Below are positions 34,269 to 45,440 of a stretch of 64,000 nt of DNA, piece by piece. A program made the position numbers and the translations under genes. This stretch comes from Boesenbergia rotunda (lineage: Eukaryota > Streptophyta > Magnoliopsida > Zingiberales > Zingiberaceae). The notes beneath the pieces were generated by a model. The model worked only from the letters and a program-made list of their open reading frames with translations. It had not been told where the DNA came from and ran no database searches. The stretch lies in the NCBI GenBank assembly GCA_024364735.1, contig JAGFNQ010005638.1, positions 175,248 through 239,247 on the forward strand. The letters are read 5' to 3'. Each line of letters starts with the position of its first letter. Position 1 is the first letter of the stretch.

Positions 34269-34270
34269 AT

Positions 34271-34282
34271 TGGTATCAGAGC
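34271..34282 (+). other. Primer-binding site (tRNA-Met)
   Basis: TGGTATCAGAGC, two bases after the LTR end. Confidence 0.9.
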
Positions 34283-34620
34283 TGAGGTTTCCGGCTTTGT
34301 GTGTTTAGGATTGGTTAATTTTGTAATTTTTTATACATTTTTATTTTGATGATGCGTGGATGTGTGTAGGCTAACTTTGTATTGCAGGCACGAGACTCCA
34401 ACTTCATGGCCAAAATATTATTTGTGTGAATGTGTGTAATTTTTGTAATAATTTAATCCTCGGGGTTGACGAGGCTAGGTGTTTAATTTTGTAATTAAAT
34501 ACGACACATGTTTAGCCGAGTTTTTTATTTTACAGTTGATCTAGATTTCATGTACACTCCCTTGTGGAGTATAGGATCAATGATGTAAATAATTAACTCT
34601 TCATTTTGGCACGGAGAACC
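34283..34620 (+). other. Leader remnant after the PBS
   Basis: About 340 bp of A/T-rich sequence with no domain. A short ATG frame near 34406 closes after seven codons. The element is cut at 34620 by the Athila LTR, and its gag is not seen. Confidence 0.5.
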
Positions 34621-35789
34621 TGATAAGTATCATTTTCTTGACCATTTCAGGTTCTAGGATATGTTTTTGACTCATGTTTTACTTGCTTGATGGTGGATTT
34701 ACCCTAAGTTCAAGGATTTACATTCATTTTAGACCTAATTGCAAATTTTGATATATTTGAATTGTTTTGTCACTAAATTGTTGATCTACATTTGTAGGCT
34801 TGGAAGGATCATGGACCTAGGTCATGTTGGGTCAAAGTTGATCAAGAGTGGACTGGATCAAGTGATCAAGCGTCGACTAATATGGACCGTCCGATGCAAA
34901 GACGGTTAGATCTAGACCATCAGAGAACTTCTGATCAATCCGAGCTGGGATTAAGGCTGATCAAGCACTTAGGTCAAGATCTGAGATTTTCATCCAAATC
35001 CAAGGAGATCCAGCCGTTGGATCAAGCTCAGAGGGCTCTAGACCGTCCATTCAATGATCAAGGTGATCTGAACCATCCATTGCAAATCTGGAAGATCCGA
35101 GCCACTGATAGATAGATCCTGACCCTTGATCAAGATCTGGGAAGTTTGATCCAAATCAGACGAAGATCAGCCGTTGGATGGAATTGAAATGATCTCAGTC
35201 GTTCACTATGAAACTATATTAACTGCTTCCTCTGTTTCAGATCGTGTCGCTCTTCGCCAGCTGCTTCGATTTTCCTTACTATTCTTCATTTCTACTGCGA
35301 TTTTTTCCATCTGAAGGCGTGGCCATCTCGATCACAACCTTGGAACAAGATCTGGATCATCGGGAGGAGGTTTCCGTGGAGATTCAAGCTCGGATTCGCA
35401 CCGGAGCAGAGTTGATTGAGGGTTTCGTCAATTTCTGTGATCTGATCGATTTAATCGCGATCATGTGCCATTTCCTTCCATCGGAGCTTACTGGAGGGTC
35501 CTCTGGTATTCTTTGATCATCACCAAATCATCACCACACCTCGACTTCGCGAGATCGGATTGGTTTTCTCCAGCCGAGTGCAGTCTATGAGCATAGTCGA
35601 AATTGAAGCTATTTTCCCATTGATTTGCGGAGTTGAAGGGGTTGTTGGCTTGCTCTTGTGTGACGGCAAGGAGGTCTTGAGACAAGGGAATGATTGAGGC
35701 TTAGTTTCTTATTGTATTTGCTTTTGCTTTAGCTGTAATTTCAATTCTGCACTTCATTTCTGTTTTTGACTTCGCATCAGTTGCTTCAG
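34621..35789 (+). repeat. Athila-type LTR, 5' part only
   Basis: Starts TGATAAGTATCATTTTC. It aligns loosely with 53401-54560: CATTTTAGACCTAATTGCAAAT, GATCTACATTTGTAGGC, GACCTAGGTCATGTTGGGTC, and the TAGCTGTAATTTCAATTCTG end. It is more diverged than the other Athila LTRs here and lacks the last ~1.3 kb. It is cut at 35789/35790 by a chromovirus LTR end. Confidence 0.75.
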
Positions 35790-36066
35790 TGTAGCGACCC
35801 GCCTTCTCTACCTTAGACGGACCGTTACTTGTCTACTTCTTGACTCTAATGCAAGACTAAGAATGCGGAACTTTCTCTCTTTTTTTTCTGTATTTAAATC
35901 TATCTAAGAATGATATTCTAACTTTAATAATCATGCATGATACATTGGCACACTTCCTTTCTCTAAAATTCGTAAAGAAAAACCATTTTAGCCAATCAAA
36001 ACAACTTCATAAACTTGAAGTTAGGACTTTTGCGGAAGTAAATAAGTTATGAAAATCTAGATGAAC
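35790..36066 (-). repeat. Chromovirus-like LTR 3' end fragment, minus orientation
   Basis: TGTAGCGACCCGCCTT is the reverse complement of an LTR end like AAGGTGGGTCGTTACA (31143-31156). Only ~277 bp remain before the ambiguous base at 36067. Confidence 0.6.
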
Positions 36067-36067
36067 N
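36067..36067. other. Single ambiguous base (N), likely assembly join or low-quality call
   Basis: The only N of the window. Chromovirus LTR sequence lies to its left and Sirevirus gag to its right, with no element terminus or TSD at the switch. The adjacency across it should not be trusted. Confidence 0.85.
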
Positions 36068-36147
36068 TCATCCGAAGATGATGAAGGCGCGGTTGAGGAG
36101 TCACTTGATTCATCACTCTCCTCCTTTGACTCTTCTAGTGCCACTAG
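36068..36147 (-). pseudogene. Sirevirus gag fragment, acidic serine-rich stretch
   Basis: The minus strand reads LVALEESKEESDESSDSS and onward in the same frame as the gag part beyond the copia insertion (KNIHCHVAL at 42706-42740). It resembles the Ser/Glu/Asp-rich stretch at 56010-56085 of another Sirevirus gag. Confidence 0.7.
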
Positions 36148-38092
36148 TGTTAGTGAGAGCCCTAGAGCCAATCATGTGATGATTGTTGTATGGACTCATT
36201 GTATCATATTTTATATATATATATATAAAGGCATTTGATTATGGTTATTATACTTACTTGTATTGGTGCCAAATAACTAAGTGTAATAACGTCCTTGGTA
36301 GTAGGTTCATATCTATATCAATCGATTGGTTGAATCGATAGTGAGATGATATAGAGAACACTACTCTTAATTATTCCTAGTCAAGTATTAACATTCAGGG
36401 ACAATGTTAATGCATAGAGACTAGCATGTAGGTCAACACGATGACTTGATCTCACAAGTCATGGATATGAGATATCAAGTTGACACATGAGTATGCATTG
36501 GAGAATGTATACTGAATGACCCACCATGAGAAAGTATCATGGATCGTTATATGAGTGTCATATACTTTCTCATGTGACTATTAGTATGACTATTAGTCCT
36601 TAGACCTGAAGTCACCATAGTTCCCTACATAAGGAGTTATGTACTTTGGTTTCGTCAAACGTCACCCGTAACTGGGTGGACTATAAAGGCGATTACTGGG
36701 TATGTAACAAATTATGCGGAGGGATGTGAGTGATGTAGATGGGATCTATCCCTCCTATATGACGGGAGAGATATCATAGTCTTGATAGAGTGAGATCACT
36801 AAGTGCATGGCCATGCCCAAATAAGGCAATATGAGATATTGAGCTTATTTGATTATAGTGAGTCTACTTGGAGTTCAAGACACATAGATTGATTGGAGGA
36901 TGACACGGTCTATGCTTCATAGAAGATCAATCTAGATATCGACGATAGAAGGACATTGTCACATATTATGAAAGTCATAATTAGTAGTCACATTGGTGAT
37001 GTTGGATCTCAACATTCTTGTAACTTGGGTAGCAATGATGTGTTGCTAGATACCGCTCATTGCTTATGTTTCTAAGAGGTTAGAAGCATTGCCAACGTTA
37101 CAAGAACCTATAGGGTCACACGCAAAGAACAAATAGATGGAGAAAAAATGAAGTCAAGTTTGACTTGGCTAAATATGGAAAGTCCATAAAAGGCAAGTTT
37201 GACTTGACCCAAATCCAAATCAAGTTTGACTTGACTTGGTTCCACTTCAAGTTAGACTTGACATGGGAGAAGAAATGGAGTCAAGTTTGACTTGACTAAA
37301 TATGGAAAGTCCATAAAAGGCAAGTTTGACTTGACCCAAATCCAAATCAAGTTTGACTTGACTTGGTTCCACTTCAAGTTAGACTTGACATGGGAGAAGA
37401 AATGGAGTCAAGTTTGACTTGACTAAATATGGAAAGTCCATAAAAGGTAAGTTTGACTTGACCAAAAGGCCACCACACCTTGACTTGACCAAGTGATGAC
37501 TTGGCTTGGTATTTGACCAATGATGATGCTCCACGTCATCTCCAAAGGTTGTAACCCCCCATTTGAATTTGAATTCAAATTGAAAAGGGGTTATGGCAGG
37601 TCACTTAATGGCATTAATGGCCATTATGGCCGGCCACTTAATGGCCATTAATGGCCATTATGTGGCCGGCCACAATGAGAGAACAAAAGGAGGTTTTGTT
37701 CCATTTTTCTCATGTGTGTGTGTCTTCTCTTCTTCCTCCTCCAAGTGTTGGTGTCTCTTCTTCTTCTTCTCCTCTTGGCCGAACCCTTGAAAGGTGCTAG
37801 CACACCTAAAGGGTTTCCTCCATCCACTTTGTTCGCGTGGATACTTCTAGAGGGACGGCACTTGACGTCCTAGAGATCCGACATCCAAAAGGAGCGAGCG
37901 GGATTAAGCGGGGCACGCACCAAAGGTAAAATGGTTTATCCCTCTTTAGATCTAGGAGTAGATCGAGTTTTGAGCATGAAATGAATACGTGATTTTGTTT
38001 CGGAATTTTTCTTCGCACGAGATCCATGGCTTTGGGTTCTCGGGGTTTCCGCGACGCGAAAAGGCGGTTTTCGCGGCCCGAAAAACCCAACA
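36148..38092 (+). repeat. Full-length 5' LTR of the copia family (1945 bp)
   Basis: TGTTAGTGAGAGCCC to GAAAAACCCAACA. TATATATATATAAAGG lies near 36212. A 127-bp tandem repeat is at 37140-37460. Near 37555-37600 a natural inverted repeat (CCCCATTTGAATTTG / CAAATTGAAAAGGGG) marks the point where copy 1 folds back. AATGGCCATT and GGCCGGCC palindromes follow (37595-37675). Confidence 0.93.
37140..37462 (+). repeat. 127-bp tandem repeat (2.5 units) dense in TTGAC
   Basis: Units start at 37140, 37267 and 37394. Each has about seven TTGAC cores in phrases like CAAGTTTGACTTGAC. TTGAC is the W-box core bound by WRKY factors. Tandem repeats in copia LTRs such as Tnt1 and Tto1 act as stress enhancers. 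That function here is inferred. Confidence 0.8.
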
Positions 38093-38093
38093 G

Positions 38094-38105
38094 TGGTATC
38101 AGAGC
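38094..38105 (+). other. Primer-binding site (tRNA-Met), copia copy 2
   Basis: TGGTATCAGAGC one base after the LTR end. The ACGTGC-GAA-GCACGT hairpin follows, as in copy 1. Confidence 0.93.
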
Positions 38106-39711
38106 CACGTGCGAAGCACGTATTTATTTTTTTTTGTATGGGATACAAAATTTAGAGTAGTTTATGATTCTGTAATTTTTCTAATTTTTAGGATTTTATG
38201 AGTATTTTTCTCGTAGAGGCGAAGCAACGAGTGCGAAGCACTTGTACACTTCGACCACCGAGAAAAACTTCTCCGAAACGGCAAGTTTCGCCCAAATAGA
38301 TTTTGGGACAGCGGGTTAGGCACTGTTAGATCGCGATACGACACTCACGAAATTAATTTCGTGAGTAGGGGCGCCGCCCCTAACCCCGCAAGGGGCCTTG
38401 TCACGTGATTGTGCCCGAAACCCGCTTAACGGGACCGCCGTGGAGTTGTGACTCATAAAATTCGTAAAATACATAGAAAAATTAGATAAATTTCTGTAAA
38501 ATACATAATTTTGAATTATGTACAGTAGTGTGATGGTCATGGCCCAAGACCCTATTTTAATTAGATTAAAATATGTGTGTAATTCATATTACGGCCTGCG
38601 TGCCGTTATTTGTGTTGTGTGTGTTGTATTGTGATTGCGACCTGCGTGTCGGCCTTTTATTTATTATTTCTGTTAAAATTAGTTTAAGACTCGAATGTAA
38701 CTCGAGTATAAATTTTGTAATGTACAAAATTGAAGATGAAGGAAATTCTGGAGAAGACGGACTCGTGGGAAGCAAGCCGACAACACATGGGGTTCTGGAA
38801 GGAGGAGCTTGGAGAAGCTGCTGCCTAGACCCTAGGTTGACCAAAGGATCTTCTCATTGGCTTGAGAAGATCTTAGTAGGGCCATGACTAATCACACTTT
38901 AATTTTCTTGTATATTTTATTTTTGCTTATATGTATGTGATGCATGTTAGTATAGAATAGAATATACATGAGTGTATGTGATGCACATGTAATGTGGGAA
39001 CCACATCTTGATGTGCACCTAATACACATTTAGGTTAAATTAGATTTAATAAATGCCTAAATACGATGCACATCATCGATTAGATTAGATCTAAATCGAA
39101 ATCAACTCGTATATGCCTAACGAGCCTTGATACCCATCACTACCACGATCATATGCGATTGTTGAATCTGCCAAAGCAGAGCAATGCATTTAATCGTGGT
39201 GGGATGCGGAGGGACAACCTTGGTCCCGCCTATCACGCTTGGGTTAGATTGAGCTCAATTAGATTGAGTAACTAGTTAGCTCAATTGGATCGAGCCTAAC
39301 TATAGGCATACTCCAATAGTTGGAAAGGTAGGACAAGATCGCATTTATCAATAGTCTTGGGCGATTTAGCCAAAGCTAACTCAAGATTATTCATAAATGT
39401 TAATTCTTGATCCTATAAACAAGAGTTGCATAGAGATGTAATTGGTAATTAGTACCTACCGATCATACTAAGTCTTGGGCGATTTAGCCAAAGCTAACTC
39501 AAGGCGTAGTATGATGTGGATCTTGACCTACGAGAATTATAGTTAGTTGGTGTGGATCTAGTAGTGTGGTTTTACCACATCTATGACTCGATTCTACCAA
39601 AGCCCTATAATTCAGTGGGAGCATCATTTAATTAAAGGCCTAGTTAAATGATAAATAAAATATGATACAATGGTGGATATTTATTTTCTGCATTTTATGT
39701 TGTAGATTACC
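38106..39711 (+). other. Long untranslated leader of copia copy 2
   Basis: Near-identical to 16013-17617, including the 24-nt palindrome (38343-38366), the two TCTTGGGCGATTTAGCC repeats and the 104-codon ORF (38573-38887) with only a few residue changes. Confidence 0.8.
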
Positions 39712-42500
39712 ATGTCAAACACGAACACTCTCTCTCTACGATCTGTTCTTGAGAAGGACAAGCTCCTAGGAGCTAATTTCCTGGACTGGTACAGGAATCT
39801 GAGGATAGTCCTCACGCAGGAACGTAAGCTGTACGTTCTGGAGCAAGCAGTTCCTGATGCACCACCAGCCTCTGCCGCTCGTAGTGTTAGAGATGCTCAT
39901 CAGAAGCATCTAGATGACGCGTTAGACGTGTCATGCCTAATGCTATGCTGTATGTCTCCTGAGCTTCAGAAGCAACACGAGAAAATGAATGCTTTTGATA
40001 TGATTGGCCATCTCAAGCAACTATATCAAGGGCAGGCAAGGCATGAGAGGTTTGAAGTGACTCAGGCCCTCTTTTCATGCAAGATGAAAGAGGGAACCCC
40101 TGTAGAACTCACGCACTCCAAATGATTGGGTACGTCGAGAACCTCGAGAGGTTGGGTTCCCTTTGGGCCAAGAGCTGGCTACCGATCTGATCCTGCAATC
40201 GTTGCCGGTGAGTTACCGTCAATTCGTCATGAACTACAACATGAACGAATTAGACAAACCACTGCCCGAGATACTCAACATGTTAAGAACTGCTGAGCCT
40301 AATCTCACCACTGCCAAGTCCAGTACCGTCCTAATGGTACAAAAGGGCAAGGGTAAGGGCAAGTGGAAGCCCAAAGGTAAGGGTAAGACCCAAACCAAGG
40401 GCAAAGCCAGCTCTTCAACACTCAAACCTAAAGGTGGGGTTGCTAAGGATGCTACCTGCTTCCACTGCGGTAAGACTGGGCATTGGAAGCGGAACTGCAA
40501 GGTATACCTGGAAGATCTAAAGAAGAAGAGAAGTGAGACTTCTACTTCAGGTATAAATGTTATAGAAGTCAACCTTTCTATTTCTACATCATGGGTATTA
40601 GATACTGGGTGTGCTTCTCACATTTGTACTAATGTGCAGACGCTGAGAAATAGCAGGGCATTGGCCAAGGGCGAGGTGGACCTACGAGTAGGCAATGGAG
40701 CAAGGGTTGCTGCTGTTGCTATAGGGACTTACTTTCTATCTCTACCCTCTGGGCTTGTACTGGAATTGAATAACTGTTGTTATGTACCTGTACTAACAAA
40801 GAATATCATTTCAGTTTCATGTTTAGATAACAAAGGTTTTTCATTCATAATAAAGGACAAATGTTGTTCTGTTTATTTAAAGGATATGTTCTATTGTAGC
40901 GCACATCTGATGAATGACCTCTATATTCTAGACTTAGAGAGCCCTATCTATAACGTGAATACCAAGAGGTTGAGATCAAATGAGTTGAACCCAACCTATC
41001 TCTGGCACTGTCGCTTAGGCCACATAAATGAGAGTCGCTTGTCCCAGCTCCATAAGGATGGTTTGCTGGACTCATTTGATTTTGAGTCATATGAGACATG
41101 CGAGTCATGCCTTCTAGGCAAGATGACTAAGACTCCCTTTAGTGGACATAGCGAAAGAGCGACAGACTTGTTAGGACTCATACATAGTGATGTATGTGGC
41201 CCTTTCAATGTCGCTGCCAGAGGTGGTTACAGGTACTTCATCACATTTACTGATGACTTCAGTAGATATAGCTATGTGTATTTGATGACACATAAGTCAG
41301 AATCCTTTGAAAAGTTCAAAGAATTCAGAAATGAAGTACAGAACCAACTTGGCAAGAGTATTAAGATACTTCGATCAGATCGAGGTGGAGAATACTTGAG
41401 CCATGAGTTTCGTGACTACCTAGCTGAGTGTGGGATTCTATCCCAACTCACTCCCCCTGGAACACCACAGTGGAATGGTGTATCCGAAAGGAGGAATCGT
41501 ACCTTATTGGATATGGTACGATCTATGATGAGTCACGCAGATCTTCCTATATCCTTTTGGGGATATAATCTAGACACGGCAGCGTTCACACTAAACCGTG
41601 TTCCATCAAAGGCTGTCATGAAGACACCATATACGATATGGACAGGGAGGAGTCCTAAGATGTCTTTCATGAGGGTTTGGGGTTGTGAGGCTTACGTACG
41701 ACGTCAAGTCTCAGACAAACTGGGACCCAAATCTGATAAGTGTTATTTCATAGGGTATCCCAAGGAAATGAAGGGATACTACTTCTACATTCCTAGTCAG
41801 CACAAAGTGTTTGTTGCTAAGACTGAAGTATTTCTAGAAAGGGACTTTGTTTCTAGAAAGACTAGTGGGAGTACGTTCAGTCTTGAAGAAGTTCAAGACA
41901 TGGACAATAGCACTGAAGCCTTGGTGGAAGTTGAACAGGAACCACAAAGTGTGGTGGTTGATGAGGTTGTTGCACAAGAAGCTGTGGAACAATAACCTGT
42001 TAATGTAGACCTACCTCTTCGCAGGTCTGATAGGGTACGTCGTCAGCCTGAGAGATACTCATTTCTCTTGTCTGACTATGATGACGTTATGCTCGTTGAG
42101 AACGAGCCTACCTCCTATCAGGAAGCTGTGATGAGCCCAGATTTTGAGAAATGGCTAGAGGCCATGAGATCCGAGATGGATTCCATGTACACCAACCAAG
42201 TATGGACTTTGGTTGATCCACCTGAAGGGGTCAAACCCATTGGGTGTAAGTGGGTCTTTAAGAGAAAGACTGACATGGATGGACTTGTACATACCTATAA
42301 GGGTAGACTAGTAGCTAAATGTTTCAAGCAAATTCATGGTATTGACTATGATGAAACTTTTTCTCCAGTCGCGATGTTCAAGTCCATTAGGATCTTGCTT
42401 GCTATTGCAGCATACCACGATTATGAGATCTGGCAGATGGACGTCAAAACTGCGTTTCTGAATGGAAACCTCCTCGAGGAAGTGTACATGATACAACCTG
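39712..42500 (+). pseudogene. Ty1/copia gag-pol (copy 2), two 1-nt deletions, one stop, truncated in RT
   Basis: gag (39712-), zinc knuckle CFHCGKTGHWKRNC, protease WVLDTGCASH, integrase and RT up to EEVYMIQPEG. Against copy 1, single bases are missing near 40104 and 40155, moving the frame out and through another phase. TAA at 41993-41995 replaces CAA. RT motif MDVKTAFLNG is present, but YVDD and RNase H are deleted. VAKCFKQ stands where copy 1 has VAKGFKQ. The long open part is 40163-41992. Confidence 0.93.
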
Positions 42501-42501
42501 A

Positions 42502-42700
42502 GGGATTAAGCGGGGCACGCACCAAAGGTAAAATGGTTTATCCCTCTTTAGATCTAGGAGTAGATCGAGTTTTGAGCATGAAATAAATACGTGAATTTTG
42601 TTTCAGAATTTTTTTTTCTTCACACAAGATCCATGGCTTTGGGTTCTCGGGGTTTTCGCGACGCGAAAAGGCGATTTTCGCGGCCCGAAAAAACCCAACA
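42502..42700 (+). repeat. 3' LTR remnant of copia copy 2
   Basis: The last ~199 bp of the LTR (GGATTAAGCGGGGCACGCAC to ACCCAACA) join RT at a GGG shared by both sequences. This suggests an illegitimate deletion of RT end, RNase H, PPT and ~1.7 kb of LTR. Confidence 0.9.
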
Positions 42701-42705
42701 ACTAG

Positions 42706-43415
42706 AGCCACGTGACAGTGGATGTTCTTCTCCTCCTTCTTCTTGTTGTCACCTGCCACTAAAGCAATCCCTTTCTCTTTGGGATTTGGTTAGAGATCTC
42801 ATGTAATTCCATCTCACAAAATAAATCCTCTAACTTAACAAAAGATAAGTCCTTGGAAACCTTGTAAACATCCACCATGGATGACCACAAGGCATTCCTA
42901 GGAAATGCTTTTAGAATGTACCTCACTAAGTCTCGATTTTCCACCTTTTCATTGATGGAATGCAAGCCATTGATGATTTCTTTAAACCGACAATGAAGCA
43001 TACTTACAGTTTCGTTTTCTCCCATTGTCAAGTTCTGGAGTTGGCTGAGAAGGAGGTCCTTCTTGACTATCCATGTATCTTGAGTTCCCTTATGGAGCTC
43101 AATGAGTTTGTTCCACAAGTCTCTGGCAGAGGTGAAGGGACCAATCTTGATCAATTGCTCTTTGGTCATTCCACATTGTAAGGTGACCACAGCTTTGGCA
43201 TTTGCTTCACCCTTCCGGATTTGCTCAGCCGACCACTTGAAAAACTCAAGCTCCTTTCCTTCATTATCCTTTGGAAGGGAAAACCCCTCCTTGACGGCGA
43301 ACCACAAACTCATATTTGTCTTCAAGTAAAACTCCATTCTTGACTTCCAATATGAAAAATCACTGCCGTCGAAGAATGGAGGTCGGTTTGTGCTCAACCC
43401 TTCTCTTCCAGCCAT
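42706..43415 (-). pseudogene. Sirevirus gag, N-terminal part, one frameshift
   Basis: Minus strand: MAGREGLSTNRPPFFDGSDF, YWKSRMEFYL, ANAKAVVTLQCGMTKEQL, DLWNKLIELHKGTQDTWIVK, VRYILKAFPRNALWSSMVD. This is the Sirevirus gag fold, matching the gag at 62348-63965. A 1-nt change near 42785 shifts the frame (false end at 42759), and the gag continues as GDNKKKEEKNIHCH to the copia insertion. Confidence 0.92.
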
Positions 43416-43458
43416 CTTGTAGACTCTCGGATGTTAAGCCGTTTGTATAGAGCCCCAA

Positions 43459-43470
43459 GCTCTGATACCA
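43459..43470 (-). other. Primer-binding site (tRNA-Met), minus-strand Sirevirus
   Basis: Minus strand TGGTATCAGAGC, two bases from the LTR end. Confidence 0.93.
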
Positions 43471-44337
43471 CTTGTTGGGGACGAGATGGCTATAGAGGGG
43501 GGGGGGGGGGTGAATATAGACAGATACAATTTCTTGGCTCTTTTCGAATCTTCTCTGCACTTAAGTTAGTAGCAGCGGAAACAAAACAGATGCAGAGAAG
43601 TAAACTTATCAAAACTGCAGAAACAGAGAATACAAACCAAGGATCGCTAACACGGATCGTTTACAAGGTTCGGGGATAACTTGCCCCTACTCCTTGTCGT
43701 GCTCGTAAGGTGAGCGATCCCTTGATCGTCGGCAGATCAAGCCCCGGTGAACACCGGATATCAAGCGCCTCCTTCTCGGTGGAGAAACCTCTCCACAAGA
43801 TGTCTCACAGATGGATACAATCTTAAGCTCATGAGACACTCGAGAAGACAAGCTCACAAAGATGTACAAGAAAGCTCAAGCACAAAGCAACAGAGCACGA
43901 ACACAGCCCAGCCAAACTTCTCCCAGTTTTCTGTCTTGTTCGCCTCTGCTTCCAGCTTCGCCACTTAAGCTCCTGCTCAACGTCGTCAACTCCATCAGCA
44001 CCACTGACTCACACCCTGACCCACTGACCTCTCTGAGCACTCAGTCCACTGGACACTCCTCCAGTTGAGCCTCCGTCAGTTGCCAGCCGCGCCTTCATCA
44101 GTTGCCAGATGCGCCAAACGCCGTTGAGACCTGAAACAAGGAAACAGTCAAACCTGCTCCAAGGAAAGCCTCCCATTGACTCTCCTCCAATGTTTGAATC
44201 ATCCCTGTAAAGCCTGCACACTCCAATAGAAGCTTAGCAACTCATATCAACATATATTAGCAGTGTATCAGAGAATCGACAGAGAAAACAGCGCGATCAG
44301 AGCTTCTGACAGCGTATTTGAATTAAAGTTCTGCGCC

Positions 44338-44748
44338 TGATCGGTCACCAGACCGATCCACTGCTTTGCTGGGATTCCCAGCTCTCGCAGCTATACACAC
44401 CTGATCGGTCACCGGACCGTTCAGGGTGAATCCTGATCGGTCACCAGACCGATCAGATTGGATCCTGATCGGTCACCCAGATCGATCAGGGCAGATGAAC
44501 AGTAATTTCTTAATCAAATCCAAGATCCCTGATCGGTCACCAGACCGATCCAAGACTTGATTAGCAAGGGAACTCAACTCACCGTTTGCTCCTTGATCGG
44601 TCACCAGACCGATCAGGAGCTGTGCAGTGAGTGAAACACACACTCCCTGACCGTTCACCAGACCGATCAGACATCGCTGGATCGGTCACCAGACCGATCC
44701 ACGAAGGAGCAGTGTGCCAACTCCCTGATCGGTCACCAGACCGATCTA
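44338..44748. repeat. Cluster of GATCGGTC-ACCA-GACCGATC hairpins
   Basis: About nine units of GATCGGTCACCAGACCGATC. The outer bases are symmetric within units but differ between them: CTGATCGGTC...GACCGATCAG in some, TGGATCGGTC...GACCGATCCA in others. A few units are decayed (CACCGGACCGTTC, CACCCAGATCGATC). Spacers are unrelated. The cluster lies inside the Sirevirus LTR. Confidence 0.9.
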
Positions 44749-44757
44749 GGGACGCAG

Positions 44758-45440
44758 ACCTAGCCTTCCAAGCTAGGATTTCATTCACCTTAGCCCTCCA
44801 AGCTAAGGATTTTTCCATCTAACTCTCCAAGTTGGGAATTTGCACCTAACCCTCCAAGTTAGGACTTTTCACCTAGCCCTCCAAGCTAGGACTTTTCACC
44901 TAGCTCTCCAAGCTAGGACTTTTCACCCAACCCCTCCGAGTTAGAACTTCATCCAACCTAGCCCTCCAAGCTAGGCACCTGACTCTCCAAGCCAGGACTT
45001 TTTCACCTAATTCTCCAGGATGGGAATTTGCACCTAACCCTCCAAGTAAGGACTTTTCACCTAGCCCTCCAAGCTAGGTCTTTTCACCCAACCCTTCCGA
45101 ACTAGGATTTTTCCAACACCTGGCTTCACTCACCAGGACCCAGCTTCACTCACCGGGATTTCCAACACCTGGCTTCACTCACCAGGACCCGGCTTCACTC
45201 ACCGGGATTTCCAACACTTGGCTTCACTCACCAGGACCCGGCTTCACTCACCGGGATTTCCAATCACCTGGCTTCACTCACCAGGACCCGGCTTCACTCA
45301 CCGGGATTTCCATCACCTGGCTTCACTCTCCAGGACCCGGCTTCACTCACCGGGATTTTAACCTAGCTTCACAAGCTAGGACCTGGCTTCACTCACCAGG
45401 GTTTCATGCCCAGTCCCCGACCAGGACTTTAACCCAAATT
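44758..45440. repeat. Two arrays of mini-hairpin repeats with covarying stems
   Basis: 44758-45110: ~26-bp units such as CCTAGCCCTCCAAGCTAGG, CCTAACCCTCCAAGTTAGG and CCTTAGCCCTCCAAGCTAAGG. 45113-45412: alternating CCTGGCTTCACTCACCAGG and CCCGGCTTCACTCACCGGG, ~48 bp per pair. In each unit the two stem arms complement each other, and where one arm changes the other changes to match. Confidence 0.92.

Larger units (their letters stand above)
36148..42700 (+). mobile_element. Ty1/copia element (copy 2), 3'-truncated, TSD ACTAG
   Basis: It is flanked by ACTAG at 36143-36147 and 42701-42705. A full 5' LTR, PBS, leader, gag and pol up to mid-RT are present. Then ~42500 jumps straight to the last ~200 bp of the 3' LTR. 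The rest of RT, RNase H, PPT and most of the 3' LTR are deleted while both outer termini and the TSD survive. The copy is very similar to copy 1 (14977-21971). Confidence 0.93.

Noticed and set aside
43497..43510. G14 run as a possible assembly error or G-quadruplex
   Set aside because: A matching C8 run at the same place in the LTR near 62099 shows it is a family feature; only its exact length is uncertain.
44338..45440. CRISPR-like regular repeats
   Set aside because: Eukaryotic LTR context, irregular spacers, hairpin units of several types, no cas genes.
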